From: Sva-07 sp963728355
GTDB taxonomy: Bacteria > Actinomycetota > Acidimicrobiia > Acidimicrobiales > Ilumatobacteraceae
NCBI GenBank assembly: GCA_963728355.1
Contig: CAVSJQ010000008.1
Location: forward strand, 114,401-178,400
Direction of reading: 5' to 3'
Length of the DNA stretch: 64,000 bases
Under the pieces are notes generated by a model. The model was not told where the DNA came from and did not search any database. It saw only the letters and a program-made list of their open reading frames with translations. Position 1 is the first letter of the stretch; each line of letters begins with the position of its first letter. Positions 63,818 to 64,000 of the stretch are shown here, in pieces. The translations under genes were made by a program, and so were the position numbers.

Positions 63818-64000
63818 ACTTCAACAGATCCCGGGCAACCTTGGGGCAGTGTCGTGAGCCGAAGAGAATGCAACGTCGTGCCATTGGCGTGCCAGTAGCA
63901 GCGGTCAACACCGGGCCTCAATGGACACTTGAGGAACTACCCTGGAGCCGCGTTCCTCCTGGTAGATGCGGGTGACCTGGGGATTCGACATTGGCCGTAG
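63818..64000. other. Window end with short minus-strand ORF fragment
   Basis: Near 63907-63995 the minus strand reads 'MSNPQVTRIYQEERGSRVV' and stops soon after. It may belong to the end of another gene or to insertion-sequence flanking DNA. Nothing further can be named. Confidence 0.3.

Noticed and set aside
26370..63968. 11-bp inverted match catctaccagg (26370-26380) and cctggtagatg (63958-63968) as possible island ends
   Set aside because: It is too short, in inverted rather than direct orientation, and not part of the tRNA sequence; expected by chance at this scale.

Overview
The window is about 64 kb of high-GC chromosomal DNA from an actinobacterium. The lineage evidence is the order dnaN-recF-DUF721-gyrB-gyrA-DUF3566, a mycothione reductase, a MshD-like acetyltransferase, two F420/flavin luciferase-like oxidoreductases, and many genes that appear to be transcribed without a leader. 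An Ilumatobacter-like member of the Acidimicrobiia is my best guess; that is inference, not a database result. The left end lies close to oriC, because the window opens inside dnaN.

Region 1 (1-26.4 kb) is ordinary chromosome. It holds replication and topology genes (partial dnaN, recF, a DciA-like DUF721 gene, gyrB, gyrA), a TadE-like small membrane protein, DUF3566 and tRNA-Ile. Metabolic and envelope genes follow: a Rossmann dehydrogenase-like protein, DUF1003, an MgtE-N/CBS protein without membrane segments, a molybdopterin oxidoreductase, a NUDIX hydrolase, mycothione reductase, an aldonolactone oxidase-like flavoenzyme, a lipoprotein serine protease, GNAT enzymes, two LLM oxidoreductases, an N-acyl-D-amino-acid deacylase-like amidohydrolase, a cysteine-rich protein and a membrane-anchored beta-propeller-like protein. 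Ten genes in this region have a TANNNT hexamer 6-9 nt before the start codon.

Region 2 (26.3-60.7 kb) starts just after tRNA-Ala. It has one SARP/BTAD-type regulator on the minus strand and then about 24 plus-strand genes, almost all with 1-4 nt overlaps. They encode an extracellular/cytoplasmic contractile injection system (eCIS, Afp/PVC-like): Pvc16 cap, two sheaths, two tubes, LysM hub, gpD, gpV, PAAR tip, gp25, two gpJ wedges, tail protein I (frameshifted as read), three related fibre-like proteins, a probable tape-measure-family protein and an AAA+ ATPase. The last large gene encodes a 2314-residue protein with annexin-like GTDE repeats, glycine-rich hydrophobic segments and a C-terminal PD-(D/E)XK-like motif. 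I read it as the injected effector. A small acidic protein (possible immunity factor) and a HEAT/SUMF1-like protein close the operon.

Region 3 (60.7-64 kb) has looser codon usage. It holds a 438-bp gap, a SIR2-domain protein that is probably an anti-phage NADase, and nested remnants of ISL3- and IS256-family transposases. With the tRNA gene at the other side, regions 2 and 3 look like a chromosomal island, although no matching att repeat was found within the window.
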